Shown here piece by piece: positions 43,151 to 55,321 of a stretch of 64,000 nucleotides of DNA. Origin of the DNA: Heliocidaris tuberculata (lineage: Eukaryota > Echinodermata > Echinoidea > Camarodonta > Echinometridae). Every line of letters begins with the position of its first letter. Position 1 is the first letter of the stretch. The translations under genes were made by a program, and so were the position numbers. The stretch covers positions 8,815,429 through 8,879,428 of the forward strand of contig CM046833.1 in assembly GCA_025618425.1 (NCBI GenBank), in the 5' to 3' direction. The notes below the pieces were generated by a model. That model searched no databases, was not told where the DNA came from, and saw only the letters and a list, made by a program, of their open reading frames with translations.

Positions 43151-44444
43151 GACCCGTCACGTCAAAATGAGACAGAAGTCGCATTTTTCCAAATTTAACT
43201 TTATTAATGATTATTATTCTTCATTTCATAAGCGTTAATTTGATATAAAGGTCAACTCTAGAGAGAGAGTATTAGTGGAGATAATGGCTTTTGAAACTCG
43301 AGAATAGTAGGGCTCTGGAAAAGTATTTCTTCCAGAAAGACGCTTCCGAAGTTTGACTTCCATTTTGTCTTCATGCACCAGTTTTTCATCTTTAATGCCA
43401 ACTAGATTTTTTAAACGTCCGTAGTAACCGTTTATCAATTTAAATAAAAACTAGTTCCTACGTTCCTTAAGGGTCTCTTCTCATGAAAACATAAGTTTTA
43501 ATTCATATAAGTCATGATTTCTAACACTTTAATGGGTAGATAAGTAAGTAGTTTCAAGCCACTGAAAAGGCTTCTCACATCGACTTTAATATTCCGTCTT
43601 TACCGTGCTATTTGTTATGATTTTTTTTTAATGCTGGTATATAGTCGATTTTACATTTTAAAAACCTAGAAAAGTTCTTTTCGTTTCAGTTTTTAATTTT
43701 TTAAAATTTTTTTTATATAGATCCGTGATTGTGGTCTTCGAACAGTTTCAGCTAAGTTGTTGCCGAAAAAGCAACTTTGGGTAATTTGCATATGCATAAT
43801 TAGCATAAATTCATGGAAAATTGCCATAATTATTATGCAATCTAAGCCATTTTTCCATGAAAGTTCTACATGTGTTTCATTCAACCAGGAAACTGTAGGT
43901 CCATGTTCTAACTACATGTATAAGAAAAAAAAATCACTTTCAGTTGTTCAAATATAATTAAATTGGTATTTACAGGAACTTTACGTGATATCTAATTGAA
44001 AAAAATAGATTAAAATACATGTATAACTGTGTATTTCTTACAATTAGAACAAGAAACTACAATTTCATGGAAATTTCGCATAATTATATACCCGCAGCGT
44101 TTTAAATGGCTATTATCAGATTATTGAACGTCTTTTCTTTCACCCACCTTGAAAGTGATACTTGACACAATGCCTTCTGATCTTTGCTCTCTCTTTGAAA
44201 GCTATTTTTTTTTTCTCTCTCTCTTTGCTTTCTAATGATGCAGTAATAAAACCAGGAAGTATTTAAAGCCACGCTACAACAAACAAATCTTTTGTTTGAC
44301 ATTTTCCTTTCTTCCTGCAAGGCATCTCCAAACTTTTCAGTTGCAGCTTTCCTATAAGGTGTGCTTAAGAGCATGGAGTTCATGTCCTGGCGATTATTGA
44401 TCGAACCCCCTCCCCCCCCCCCCCCCGCCCCCCGAATCACGCCT
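43151..44444. other. Unique segment between the two repeat blocks of the TTAA element
   Basis: About 1.3 kb not matching the repeat unit. Minus-strand open stretches at 43235-43438 (LKNLVGIKDEKLVHEDKMEV) and about 44250-44400 (NRQDMNSMLLSTPYRKAATE) have a normal amino-acid mix but no recognised domain. They could be captured host exons or decayed transposon sequence. It ends at a C-run (44407-44430). Confidence 0.4.
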
Positions 44445-44639
44445 TTTATGTCAAATATAACATTGGTTTGGCGAATAAATTACAAAGAATCTACAGACCA
44501 AATGAAACAACAAACAAATTAGAACTAAGATGCAAAATACATTTATCGAACCAAAAATTGACTTGTCGCTTAACTTAGGGATAATATAGGCCTACAACCC
44601 AAATAAAATATGAAATCAATGAAGTATACAACGCAAAAT

Positions 44640-44676
<37 letters not shown>

Positions 44677-45000
44677 GTTTTAATCGAATTGGAAATTGAT
44701 TTGGCGCGTAACTAATGGATAATCATAATATACAACCCAAACAAGACATTAAATGGATGAAGTATACTACGCAAACTGTTTTTATCCAACTGAAAATTCA
44801 GTTGGCGCGTAATTTATGGAGAATCTACAACCCAAAAGAAAACAACAGATGAATCAAGTATTCAACACAAAACGTTTAAATCGAATAGAAAATTGGTTTG
44901 GCGCATAAATTACAAAGAATCTATACACCGAATGAAACAACAAATAAATTAGAACTAAGTCGCAAAATACATTTATCGAATCCAAAATTGAAAGTGAAGA
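44445..45000. repeat. ~92-bp tandem repeat block 2
   Basis: About six units of the same repeat as 42535-43150, same direction, with one unit expanded by a 35-nt T-run (44641-44675). The ~1.3 kb between the blocks is unrelated. Confidence 0.85.
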
Positions 45001-45774
45001 CGTTCCTGAATCGATATATCGTTAAGTGAGCTATCGTGATCGATCGATTAGTCTTTGCACAAGTCTTATTTATATTAATATTTGGGGGTATTTTATTTTC
45101 AAAAATCAATATCTCCTGTATGCTGTCACCGTTGAATGTCGTGTTAAGTTTTCTGGGGTTGTTTTTGTGTAAGCTAACTATACACAAATTATTTTTTCAG
45201 GCCTCAGGTACCCTTTAAGTTCATTATCACTATTGTACTGTGGGGGGGGGGGGGGCCTTCAAGGCTTCCCCTAGACAAATTCCACGGCAAATTTTCTGAC
45301 TTTTAAAATTCAAGTCTTGCGCATCTTTTGATGCTGAGCTTATGAAAATCTGTCAAACCATTACCGAGTCATGTGACCTTTTTTGACCTCAAATCAGCCC
45401 GAAAATGGAGAATTTCTGAGTTTGTGTAAAAAACAAATAGGAAACTGCATTTCCTCATGTTCTCCTTTATCACCTACATGTATATCTTTAAAGTTAAGCT
45501 GTAATTATCACCTATTCTAGTATGTACATTGTACATGTCCCAGAGAAAGAGTGTGTGTTGTCCATCTTTTAGTTGCACTTTCCCCCATATTCATTCAGGG
45601 CAATCCATCCAACCCTTGTAACAACTTGAGCAAGAAAAAAAAATAATAAAAGTAAACTGTCTGGTGGAAGTTGGTGAAATGTTTACAAAATTGAATACAA
45701 ATTATTACAAATACCAGTAGTCAAATACCGTAAGAAATTTCTGAATGTTTCCATTTATATCTACATATTTTTTT

Positions 45775-45806
45775 GTACATGTACATGTACATGTACATGT
45801 ACATGT
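45775..45806. repeat. (TACATG)n hexamer tract
   Basis: Five perfect GTACAT units. Shorter runs of the same hexamer are scattered from about 33 kb to 54 kb. Confidence 0.95.
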
Positions 45807-45837
45807 AGCAGTGTAAAAATTAAAATGTCCTTCGTGA

Positions 45838-46002
45838 GGGCTACTTACATGTAGAAGTCCACCTATTGTGTTCAGAGATTTTAATGCACTACGACCCATG
45901 GGCAGAAATATTATTTGACAGTGGCTCTTTTTTCATTTACGGTGGCTTTGTCAAGAGTTTCGGGGCTAATCCCCTTTAGCCCCTGCTTAATTTTTTAACT
46001 GA
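45838..46002. repeat. Dispersed repeat, uninterrupted copy
   Basis: The sequence from AGTCCACCTATTGTGTTCAG through ACGACCCATGGGCAGAAATA to GGCTAATCCCCTTTAGCCCC is continuous here. The paralogue at 52080-53620 is split by an insertion. Confidence 0.75.
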
Positions 46003-46047
46003 CATGTAGGGAAAGTGCACACTGGCAACAAGTTGTTCTTAACTCTT

Positions 46048-46545
46048 AGATCCTGTTCTCACTCACTTTGAAAGTGGACTTTTGGAGCGGTCTATCCTCA
46101 GGAACGGTTCTTAGGTGAGTGTGAACGGTCAAAGTGGTCCAGGAAGTGGTCTTCTGGACCGCTCCAGAAGACCACCTCGGGGAGGTGGTCTTGAGGAACG
46201 GGTCTTATTAAGAGCGGTATGGACCGCTCTAAACGTGCAATGTGAACGAAAGCGTACTTCAACCGGAAGTGAGCTAGTGACGTTCCGCGCGGAAAAAAAA
46301 GCAAAAGCAATCGATCGGGCAGCCGGCAGGCACGCTACGGTACATCAGTTTGTATTCCGCGCGAAAAATTTGACCCGCTGACCTGAGCTGCCATAGCAAC
46401 AAGGCCACTTTGAATCGTGGAGCGGTTTGAGCGAGAAAAACTGCTCGGAGTGTGAACGCTAGCAAACCGTTCCTCAAGACCCGTTCCCCTGGAGTGGTCT
46501 AACTAAGACCACTTTCAAAAGTGAGTGAGAACGGGGTCTTACTGT
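46048..46545. mobile_element. MITE with inverted ends TTAGATCCTGTTCTCACTCAC
   Basis: The left end (GTTCTCACTCACTTTGAAAG) is repeated in inverse at the right (CTTTCAAAAGTGAGTGAGAAC). The subterminal regions carry GGACCGCTC/GAGCGGT motifs. About 500 bp. Confidence 0.7.
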
Positions 46546-47464
46546 GCTAGTCGATGGCAAGCTCCCCTCAGATCTCGGCCGCGACATGACTCAGTGCACT
46601 GCAAAATTGCCTAAAGAACACAAGTCTATCGTTCTTTTTATGTAAATCTTTATTTCTTCTTTTGATATAATTTATGCAAATTATATGAATAAATATTCAT
46701 TTCGATTGATAATCAAGTAAAGAAAGGCCTTGGAGTTTTTATGCAAGAAGTTCTACCTTAACATTAATATTACATACATGTACATATTTATAAGAAGAAA
46801 AAAAATTGAAAGTGATTTCGATTCTTACGTATTCTATTGTTTAGGAATTTCTATTCTAAAGTTGTTTGTCCACTTTAATTTGTCTAATTTCTGTTATTAA
46901 GTCTCCTGTTTCAGTGTGTTATCTGAACCAATATTTTACTTCATGTACATGTACGTCAGGCCAAGTAAAATTGATTATTAATTTTTTTGTCCTGATTATT
47001 TGAGAATGAGGTGTACATGTAGGTTCCATGTTATTTTGATAATAATAAATTTCATTTATAGAGCGCCTTTTCATCAGATACATTTCTTCTGTATCATACA
47101 AATGCTATTGGGTTGATTTTTTTTTTTTTAATCTTCATTTTATTAGAGAGGCTCAAAACATAATGAAATGGCATAATACCTGTAGGTGAATTCATGGTTT
47201 TTGTTACACTCTACCTCACTGCGTACATTAGATGTCCTCAGATCCTTTTAATTCCATTCATTTCAAAATAAAAATATAAGAGGATGCTGGCTGAAAGGCA
47301 ATGGAGGACAGGACAGGAAAGGAAATTAGGAAAATATTAAAGCCTAATACATGTACATGTATTGTTTCTCACTTTCCAAAAGTACTGTACCAGTTGGTAG
47401 GTCACACTTACAACAATTATTACAGTAAAATATGTACAAATATCAAAGAACTTGTCTTCGCATT

Positions 47465-47883
47465 TTAACCCTTTCAGGACAAGAATTATTTAAGGGCTAA
47501 ATTGATCACATTTTGTTCTTCAAATTGGCAACAATAATATTTTTCTTTTAGTGCGACAAGATTGTAATAAGGGGTATAAATGTCTTTGAAAACAATATAC
47601 ATGGTTAAAAGAATTGTCGAAAAGTTGAAAAAGTTGCCAATTTCGATAAAAAACAATGATTTTGAACCTCTCAATGTGTTGCCAATTTAAGGATTTTAAA
47701 GCCTCTTCTCCTTTTTAAAATTCCTGGGATCAAACGCAATATGGTCATGTAACAAAAATAGACATAGTGTGTGCAGAAATTTTTGCTCTTTCTACTCATG
47801 TATCTGGTATATTTTTCAGGACTCTGAATCAAAAGTTATTGATCCAAACCACAAACTGTGGTCAATTGTCTCGAAAGGGTTAA
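47465..47883. mobile_element. piggyBac-like MITE (TTAA-CCCTTTC family), copy E
   Basis: TTAACCCTTTCAGGACAAGA .. GTCTCGAAAGGGTTAA, full length and closely matching copy B. Confidence 0.85.
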
Positions 47884-48277
47884 CAAATTTTTTTGGATAT
47901 TCTCTGTACATGTATGTACATGTAGACATATGTTCTTGCTAACAATAGTGCGTCTTTCCATACTCTGCCCACCCACAGCATACACTATGGTTCATGTACA
48001 TGCACAAGCTGTAAATAACCCGCCAATTTATAGATCTAGGGGTTACTTATAATGTTGCAGGCAGGCACTCATACATGTACATGTACATGTACACTTTGCA
48101 TGCACAAAATAACATACTGTACACAAAGAGGGCCTTGCTATGTAGGCCTACTACATATATATGTACGTGTGTATACTTTTCTATAATGCATGAAAGGTAC
48201 TTTTTTCTAGGTCTTTTGTTTGCAACAGGAATAATAATAATAACTAGAAATTTAATTCGTCACTGAAGAGTGACGAA

Positions 48278-50415
48278 TTAGGTGGTCTGTCTGTCCCTGT
48301 GGCAAATTGCTTTGTGAGATGTGATATTTCTGCAAGATAATAATCATAATGCTGACGACAATGATGATAAGATGGTCATATACATGTGATGACAATGACG
48401 ATAATAATGACAACAATAATGACAATAACCATGATAACCTACAACATGTACATGTAAGTGGCATAGCGCCCCTTCAGGTTCAATTTTATGGGCGATTTTT
48501 TGAAAAGTGCTTGAAATGGCATAAAACGAGTGCAAAATGAATTTGGGAGGATTTGGATCATTTCAAAATTTTGCGCACGCACGGACGCGCGGACTTACGC
48601 GTACGTGCACGTTTAAGGAAATGACCTTGACTGGAATGACAGTGACCTTAACCATGCCAAATATGAAAGAGAAATGACATTTCGTTATGAAGATATGACC
48701 AGAAGTTGATTTTCACAAAGTGGCGCCTGGATGACGTCACGATAACCTCATGACCTTGAAAAAGATGTGGAAAATTGACCTTATTAGGACTGATGACTGA
48801 CGAAAACTATATGAAGAAAATTGACTAAGCCGATTTTGAGAAATCGTGATAACGAACTGGACGATTTGATATTGCAGGACATGTGGGAGATTATCCCCTT
48901 AGCTTTAATACACGACAGGAAATCAGATTGTACACAAACTACTGCACACTACTTTCCAATAGACATAACACGCAAAATTAGGCAGTTTATTTACATTGTT
49001 TGTGATGGTACATGTATACATATGTTATAATACATATAGTTGAAGAAGATGGTAAAATGAAAGGCAAAAAAAAAAAAAAAAAATGGACCCACCGGGAATC
49101 GAACCGGGGTCGCTGAAATGGGAGGCAAGGGCTTTACCAATGGACCAAAATATTTCCAATAGAGATAACACGTAAACGAAATACGGGATTCTGAAATCAC
49201 ATTTTGTAGAACTTTAAAAAATGGGTATGATCCCGACATTTGATCGAAAATTGGAGGGCACTCTCATGAAAGCTTATAGTCTCAGCTATAACATGCTAAA
49301 ATTTGGAAGAAAATCGAGCAGAAATTACAGAGATACTGCTCAAAGAAGACGGGAATGTAGAATCAAGATTTGAGAAAAAGTCATGTCCCACAGAGAATAC
49401 ACGAAAAATGTGAAAAATTGACATGCCTCCTTTAATCGCAAAAATATGCCGTGATGCCTTTGTCAAAATGGAAAATGGTGGAACTGATCTTGTAGCTAGA
49501 ATTTTTCTCAGCTACAACATATCAAAATTTGGAAGAAAATCAGCAACCTATTACTGAAATATAGTCAAATGAATACAAAAATTATGACATCGTTTCTTTC
49601 AATATCGATTTTTTGAGTTCATATGCAAATATGACGATGTCACAAAATGCGATAGGCCAAAATTATACATGAATTGAAATCTACAACTAACAGGCTTTCA
49701 GAATATGTAATAAAATTTGGGGGTACCGGTTCATTCTAAAGAGCTATGGCGGATTCTAGATAGGTATGTTTTTTTTACCACTTTTTACATTATATTGCGC
49801 ATTGGCGCGTGCGGGCGAATTTGAAAGTTTGACGCATGTGTGTAGCATTATGGAAAGTCGAGAATGACTGTCAATGGCTGGAAATTGTAAAGAATAATAT
49901 CAGGAACCCAAACCATGCGAAAAAAAGGCGTTTCTATGTTCTCTACGCGCGGAATTTTTTGAAATGCTTAAAATGGCCTGAAACGTGTGCAAAACGAATT
50001 TGAGATGATTCGGAGCATTTTTCATTTTTGCCCACGCACTGACCCGCGGACGTACGCGTACGTGCACGTTTAATGACTTGACAGTGATCAGAATGACCTT
50101 GACCTTAACCATGCAAAATATGAATGAAAAATGACCTTCTGTTTTTGAGATATACTGTATGACAATGACTTGATCTTCATGAAATTTTCACAAAATGGCA
50201 CCTGGATGACGTCATAATGACCTGATGACCTTGAAAAGTTTTAAACGGAAACTTCATGCAAGGCCTGATGACTGACCGAAATTTGAAGAAAATTGAATCA
50301 GGCGATTTTGAGTTATGTGTGACACAAAAAAGTGTACGGAAGGAATAAAAATAAAGAATAATAAAGAAAATTCTGCCGAAATTAAGAGGTGATCTGTCTA
50401 CGACAGACCACCTAA
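48278..50415. mobile_element. 2.1-kb element with 14-bp perfect inverted ends TTAGGTGGTCTGTC
   Basis: TTAGGTGGTCTGTC (48278-48291) and GACAGACCACCTAA (50402-50415). Each end adjoins a small hairpin (AATTCGTCAC..GTGACGAATT at the left; AGGTGATCTGTC TAC GACAGACCACCT at the right). It contains two direct repeats of ~350 bp (about 48490-48850 and 49940-50310) and a tRNA-like sequence. No transposase frame was seen. Confidence 0.75.
49084..49148 (-). pseudogene. Degenerate tRNA-like sequence (Gly-like)
   Basis: The minus strand reads TGGTCCATTGGTAAAGCCC (A-box region), then CTTGCCTCCCATTTC, then CCCCGGTTCGATTCCCGG (B box GGTTCGATTCC), followed by TGGGTCCA and a T-run. The acceptor 5' half does not pair, the anticodon stem is broken, and the T-stem has a mismatch. 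It is a pseudo-tRNA or SINE head rather than a functional gene. Confidence 0.5.
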
Positions 50416-50490
50416 TAATAATAAAATATTGGGTATTTTTATAATGCTAATATTCACCATATATATTAAGGTGCTCAAGGCCCTCCAATA

Positions 50491-50705
50491 CTAGTATACA
50501 TGTATTACCCCGGCTCTAGCTAGGCTACCGAATTCGGTGCTCACAGCATTCGAAAATTCCTTCCCACCGGTACCCATTTCACACCTGGATTGAGAGTGGC
50601 AAATGTAGATGAATGTCTTGCCAAAGAACACTAGCGCCGTGCCAGGGATCGAACCCACGACCTTCGCATCTCCAGTCAAGGGATTAAACCACTTGACTAC
50701 GACAC
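50491..50705 (-). repeat. tRNA-derived SINE
   Basis: The minus strand starts GTCGTAGTCAAGTGGTTTAA (A box), has GTGGGTTCGATCCCTGGCAC (B box) about 45 nt later, and then a ~150-nt body (GGCAAGACATTCATCTACAT ..). Spacing of the boxes is tRNA-like. It resembles the tRNA-headed SINEs of sea urchins (SURF1 type) from general knowledge. Confidence 0.6.
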
Positions 50706-51433
50706 CTCTACAGTGTACATGTACATTACATGTAGAAAGGACAAATCACTGGTCTACAGGCCAAACATGTACAATGTACATGTATGTACACATACACAAT
50801 ACATGAATGAGAAAGTGAAAAAAAACAACTTACATTTGTACATCATTTCATCTTGGGCCCTGTTCAGATGCTTTTTGGAAGCGAACCGTGCCGTAGCGTA
50901 CCGTGCTGATCCGTGCCGTGCCAAAGCATACCGTGCCAGGGTGGTTAGAAAGCTAGCGTTCAGGGGCTTGTATGCGAGCTTATTATTGCACTCATACTAT
51001 GCGAGATAACCTCACTCTCTATACCTTCAATTCATACCACAGAGAATTGCTTCCCATAGAGAGTGTGTGACCTCCAGCACACATGCGTGCTTTGAAGCCC
51101 TGAGCAAGATCGCCAGACAAAAGCCTAAAAAAAAAAAGCCTAAAAATTACATTTGATCAAGGTGATAAAGAATTTAGTATGAAATCAACTTTTCTAGCAT
51201 GCATCCTGAAATGAAGAAGGAAGTATTTTCTCAAAATTTTTCCTATTATATTGGTGTTTTCACCTCTTCAGTCCACATACATGTAGTGACTGATAGTTCC
51301 ATCAGTTCTTTCTTTTTTAATTTATTTCCTACTTTTCCTGAAGGCTCAAGTGCCGTCTAGAGTTTTACATCCATTTTTGCTGTAAATATTCACTTCCAGG
51401 TCATAGTAAAATCCCAGGGGTACATGTACATGT

Positions 51434-51771
51434 ATGTCTCATTGAGGCCTGTACGGCCTCCTCGTCCATGAAAACAAGTAAAAAGGATTGGTGTTTTTTC
51501 ACCACCAGACGGGTAACCCAGGTACATGTATCTCATTTAGGGATCAAAAAACAGGAAAGAAGAACCAATCCTTGAATAGGGTGTCCAATACTAGATCTAG
51601 GCAAGATCTCAAAAATAAATGTAAAGGATCTAAACATCCGAAATTTTTCAAGGATTTTCCCTTAATACAGTACATCAAAAACCCTGTCAAAACTTCTCGA
51701 CTTAAATCCTCGTTTAGGGTGCTTTTCAGAAAGTTATGGACGCTGATGCCATATAGGCCTCAATGAGACAT
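51434..51771. mobile_element. MITE, third and most diverged copy of the CATGTCTCATTGAGACC family
   Basis: Begins ATGTCTCATTGAGGCCT and ends AGGCCTCAATGAGACAT, with the shared GGGTGCTTTTCAGAAAGT block near the right end. A short C-run follows it. Confidence 0.7.
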
Positions 51772-52137
51772 ATACCCCGCCCCCCCGGTATACATGTAAT
51801 CTATAACCCCCGCACGGCCTGCAGCCCGCGAGAAAATTTCATGCGGCCCGCAAAAAAAATGATTTCTTGTTTATGTAATTATGACTGAGGATACATGTAC
51901 ATGTACAATTGTACATGTAATACATGTATACATCAACCTAACTATTTGTAAGAAATTAAGGTATCAAAATTTTTGTTTCCTCGCTCACAAATACATGTAG
52001 CAAAGCATAATCATCCGTTTATCAAACTTACATGTACATGTACCTGGCACAGTGTAAAAAACAAAATTTCTTTCGCGAGGGCTACTTTGAAGTCCACCTA
52101 CATTTTGTGTTAAGAGATTTTTATGCACTATGACCCA

Positions 52138-53492
52138 CTCATCCAATGTACTAGGTTATGATTATAACCTCGTACTCCTCTTACATTACGGGTACGTTGA
52201 AACTAAGTTTCACCTAACTCACGCTCTTTTACCTCACCATGAAGTAAATTATTTACTCCGGAGGGGTGACTAGGTATTGAAGCTAGGTCTAGCTGGTAAA
52301 ATTATCATTAATTTTTCAAACTTAATGATAAAAAAGACAAATCTTACCACCTTCCAAAGCAAGTCGTCTCTGGCATCGGAGCATTTTCGGTGGTATGGTG
52401 GTTGTGATAGGAAAATCGGACGGGGAAAAAATACTGTCGACCCTTGTCGTTATGAGGCGCCGTTTGTGAAGTTATATTTTTTAAAGAAACTGTATATCAT
52501 TTGTATATGTTTTTCCACTTAATTGATAAAGGGAGAGGGAGAGGGAGAGGGAGAGGCTGAAAAATTTGTGGATCTGTAAATAAACTATTGTTGTAAGTAA
52601 GCATGATATCTGTTGGGATTTTTTTTACTTACATTGTATGTATTCGTAATGCTCTTGTTTAATGTGTCTGTTGATTTAAGCTTATCACACTTTTTCTTAA
52701 TAATAACATTGTATATTTGAAAACCTTTCTATGCCTCGCTATTTATTCATCCTTCTGAACATCATTATACATGTACAAGACAGATACAAAAATTCAATTT
52801 ATTAAATCAAGCCTCCACAAAGTTACCGATTCCCTTTTAAGGGATACAGTGTCAAGCAAAGATATTGGATATTGTGACAATTGTTATTTATAAATCGTGA
52901 TAAGTGAATCCTCTCCCCCCCCCCCTTCACATAAATTAATATTGTGAAATCATTTATACTTGAAAGCAAAATAGATAAATATAAATAATGGATATTGTTA
53001 AATCATCATTTATAAATAATTAAAAACATGAAAATTATTATTCATAAATACCTGTACTCATTCTATGACATTTTCATACGAATAATTACATGTATTTGAC
53101 AAGGTAAATTATTGAATTATATAAAAAAAAATTGTCTAAATGATAAATTTACAAACGGCGGCTCATACCACGGAACCCCCAAAAGTAATCTTCTATATGG
53201 GCACAAGAGGGCAGCAAAATACATAAAAACGGTACAATCAACTGTTACCTCAGCCCAGTCACGGCAAACAACTTTCAAGCTCCAAAATTCAGCTTTTTCA
53301 GTACCGGGGTGCAGAAACTTTACATCAAATTCAAGAGTAGACCCAAGGCAACGTATTGGTAAGTGATGTTCCAATTTTACCTTGATATTTAATTTTATTT
53401 ATTATGTTTTGGTTAGGACTATTACAGCAGGCTGCACATTCAGCAGGGGTACGTGATCTCAAGTGGAACCGAATGGTTCCGAAGCACGAGTG
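52138..53492. mobile_element. 1,355-bp insertion with 10-bp duplication CTATGACCCA
   Basis: CTATGACCCA occurs at 52128-52137 and 53493-53502. The flanks together match the continuous repeat at 45838-46002. The insert starts CTCATCCAATGTACTAGG and ends GGTTCCGAAGCACGAGTG; no clear inverted ends and no recognised frame. Its class is undetermined. Confidence 0.65.
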
Positions 53493-55321
53493 CTATGACC
53501 CATGGGCAGAAATATTATTTGACGGTGGCTCTTTTTTCATTTACGGTGGCTTTTTCAAGAGTTTCGGGGGCTAATCGCCCTTAGCCCCCACTTATTTTTT
53601 TCACTAACCTGGCATTCGGGCACCCACGACCTCATTTTCGGGCAGTAAAATGGTCTCTTACTAAGTAATTTTTATATCTTATCTATAAAATTAGCACATT
53701 ATGACGACGAAATTACATTTTCACAATCATTTTGCTCACTAGCTTCGCTCGCTCGCTCGCTGAATTAAAAAAAACCCCAGAAAGTTAATACACAATGTTT
53801 CGTGCATGAGAGGTCATGGATGTCAGTCCCGGCCACTACGTCAAAATGATATCGCAGGTCTATGTCAATACTTAGTCAGAGGTCCACGATCGCGACATAA
53901 TTTCAGGAATATTTCTGGCCCGCCTGACAATATAGACTAATTAAGAACCCAGGATCTACATCAAGGTTATATTATAACCTTGTTCACTGGATAAGTGCAT
54001 CAATATGAGGTTTTGTAGAAAGCCTGAATTTGCTGAAACTGAAACTAAAGTGAAAGTGAAAGGGAGAAAAAAAAATGATCAAACCTACAACTAGATCTAC
54101 ATCATGTAAACTACATGTACATTATCATGACAATGTCAATAACAACAATGTCCCTAATGATTGCAATGGTGTTGTAGTCTTTTAAAGTTAAAGATTTCTT
54201 TTTTTCTAAGACTAAGAGTTCCCAAAATGGGACTAACGTATAATTCCAGAGCGTCAAGCACCAGGCCATTGCATTTGCGTTGCCTACAAACACACACAGC
54301 CACATCAGCCGGCGAAACAACAAAGGACCAATCGCACAACGCCATGCCCATGCAACGTAAAACGACCTCAAACAGTTCGTCTCCATATCAAACTTAACTG
54401 ACACGCTACAGAACGGCTCTACACACATACTTACACAGGAAATACACTACGACATTTCAATAACGGTCGAAAAAGCAGCAAAAAATACAGCTTTGTATAG
54501 CTCAAAACCGAATATTTCTTTTCTTACCCTTGCTCTAAGGTCTGATCCAGTACATCCATGTGGTTGAAACGTGTGGGAAAGCAAAAACGAATCAGGATTT
54601 CTAGCGCTAGTCACGGGGCCAAACAAGCTGGTCATGTGAGAGAAAGAGTGAACATGTGACAATATACTAGCCGAAAGGTCTGAATATATTATGCACGCAA
54701 GGTGCATGTAACACGTATCGTAGTATAGTAGCAGTAGTCTAGGTAGCTAGCTAGGGCGTATCCGCGTATACTTGTCTTTTTGTCCCGCACATTTTCTGCC
54801 CCCTCCCCCTTTTATTCTCATGTACGTGTATGTTAACGAAAACAAAGGAAATGTCCCTATTATTCTCATTTTCTACTAGAAATGGAAATAATAAGGAGGT
54901 GGGGGGGGGGGGGTGACACCATCGTGCAGGGATAGGGGAGGTTCCTTGTAAGTTCTTTTAGTGGATAACTGGGCGTGGGGCTGGGGGGGGGGGGGTTGCG
55001 GCTCCCCGCTGCCTATGGCCTTTGCCTATGTTATGTTTATCCGAAGAAAGTTTCGGTTTACGGGTACGTATCTAGGATATTTTAGTTATCATTTTTGTTT
55101 TGATCTGCTTATTTGTATGGGTATTTGGTTGTTTGGGGGGGGGGGTGATATTTCGCTACAACACTTCGTTGACATTGACATCAATATTATATATAAAGTA
55201 TATCAGAATAAAGAACATTAACAATCACCGTGAAAATGAAATGAAAAAAAGTTTTGTACAAGCTAGGTGCACTGGGGGGGGATTTTTTTTTCCAGAGAAA
55301 AGGGAGGGGCATGTATATCTA

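Larger units (their letters stand above)
42226..45214. mobile_element. 2,989-bp TTAA-flanked DNA transposon (non-autonomous)
   Basis: TTAA at 42222-42225 and 45215-45218; ends AGGGTCTCTGAGGCC and the inverse of AGGGTACCTGAGGCC (13/15 match). The flanks join to GAGTTGTTAATTTAA/GTTCATTATCACT, and the same joined sequence without insert occurs at about 41952-41982. The interior has a 32-bp palindrome (42366-42397), two blocks of ~92-bp repeats and a central unique segment. No transposase was recognised. Confidence 0.82.

Noticed and set aside
49084..49148. Functional minus-strand tRNA-Gly gene
   Set aside because: The 5' acceptor strand does not pair with TGGGTCC and the anticodon stem is disrupted.
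52270..52400. Alternative USF first exon with donor near 52345 (minus strand)
   Set aside because: Joining its phase-2 end to exon 2 creates a TGA stop; the exon at 37118-37137 fits without a stop.
54111..54428. Minus-strand 105-codon frame (MCVEPFCSVS..)
   Set aside because: No conserved motif, no supporting splice pattern; overlaps other frames of similar length.
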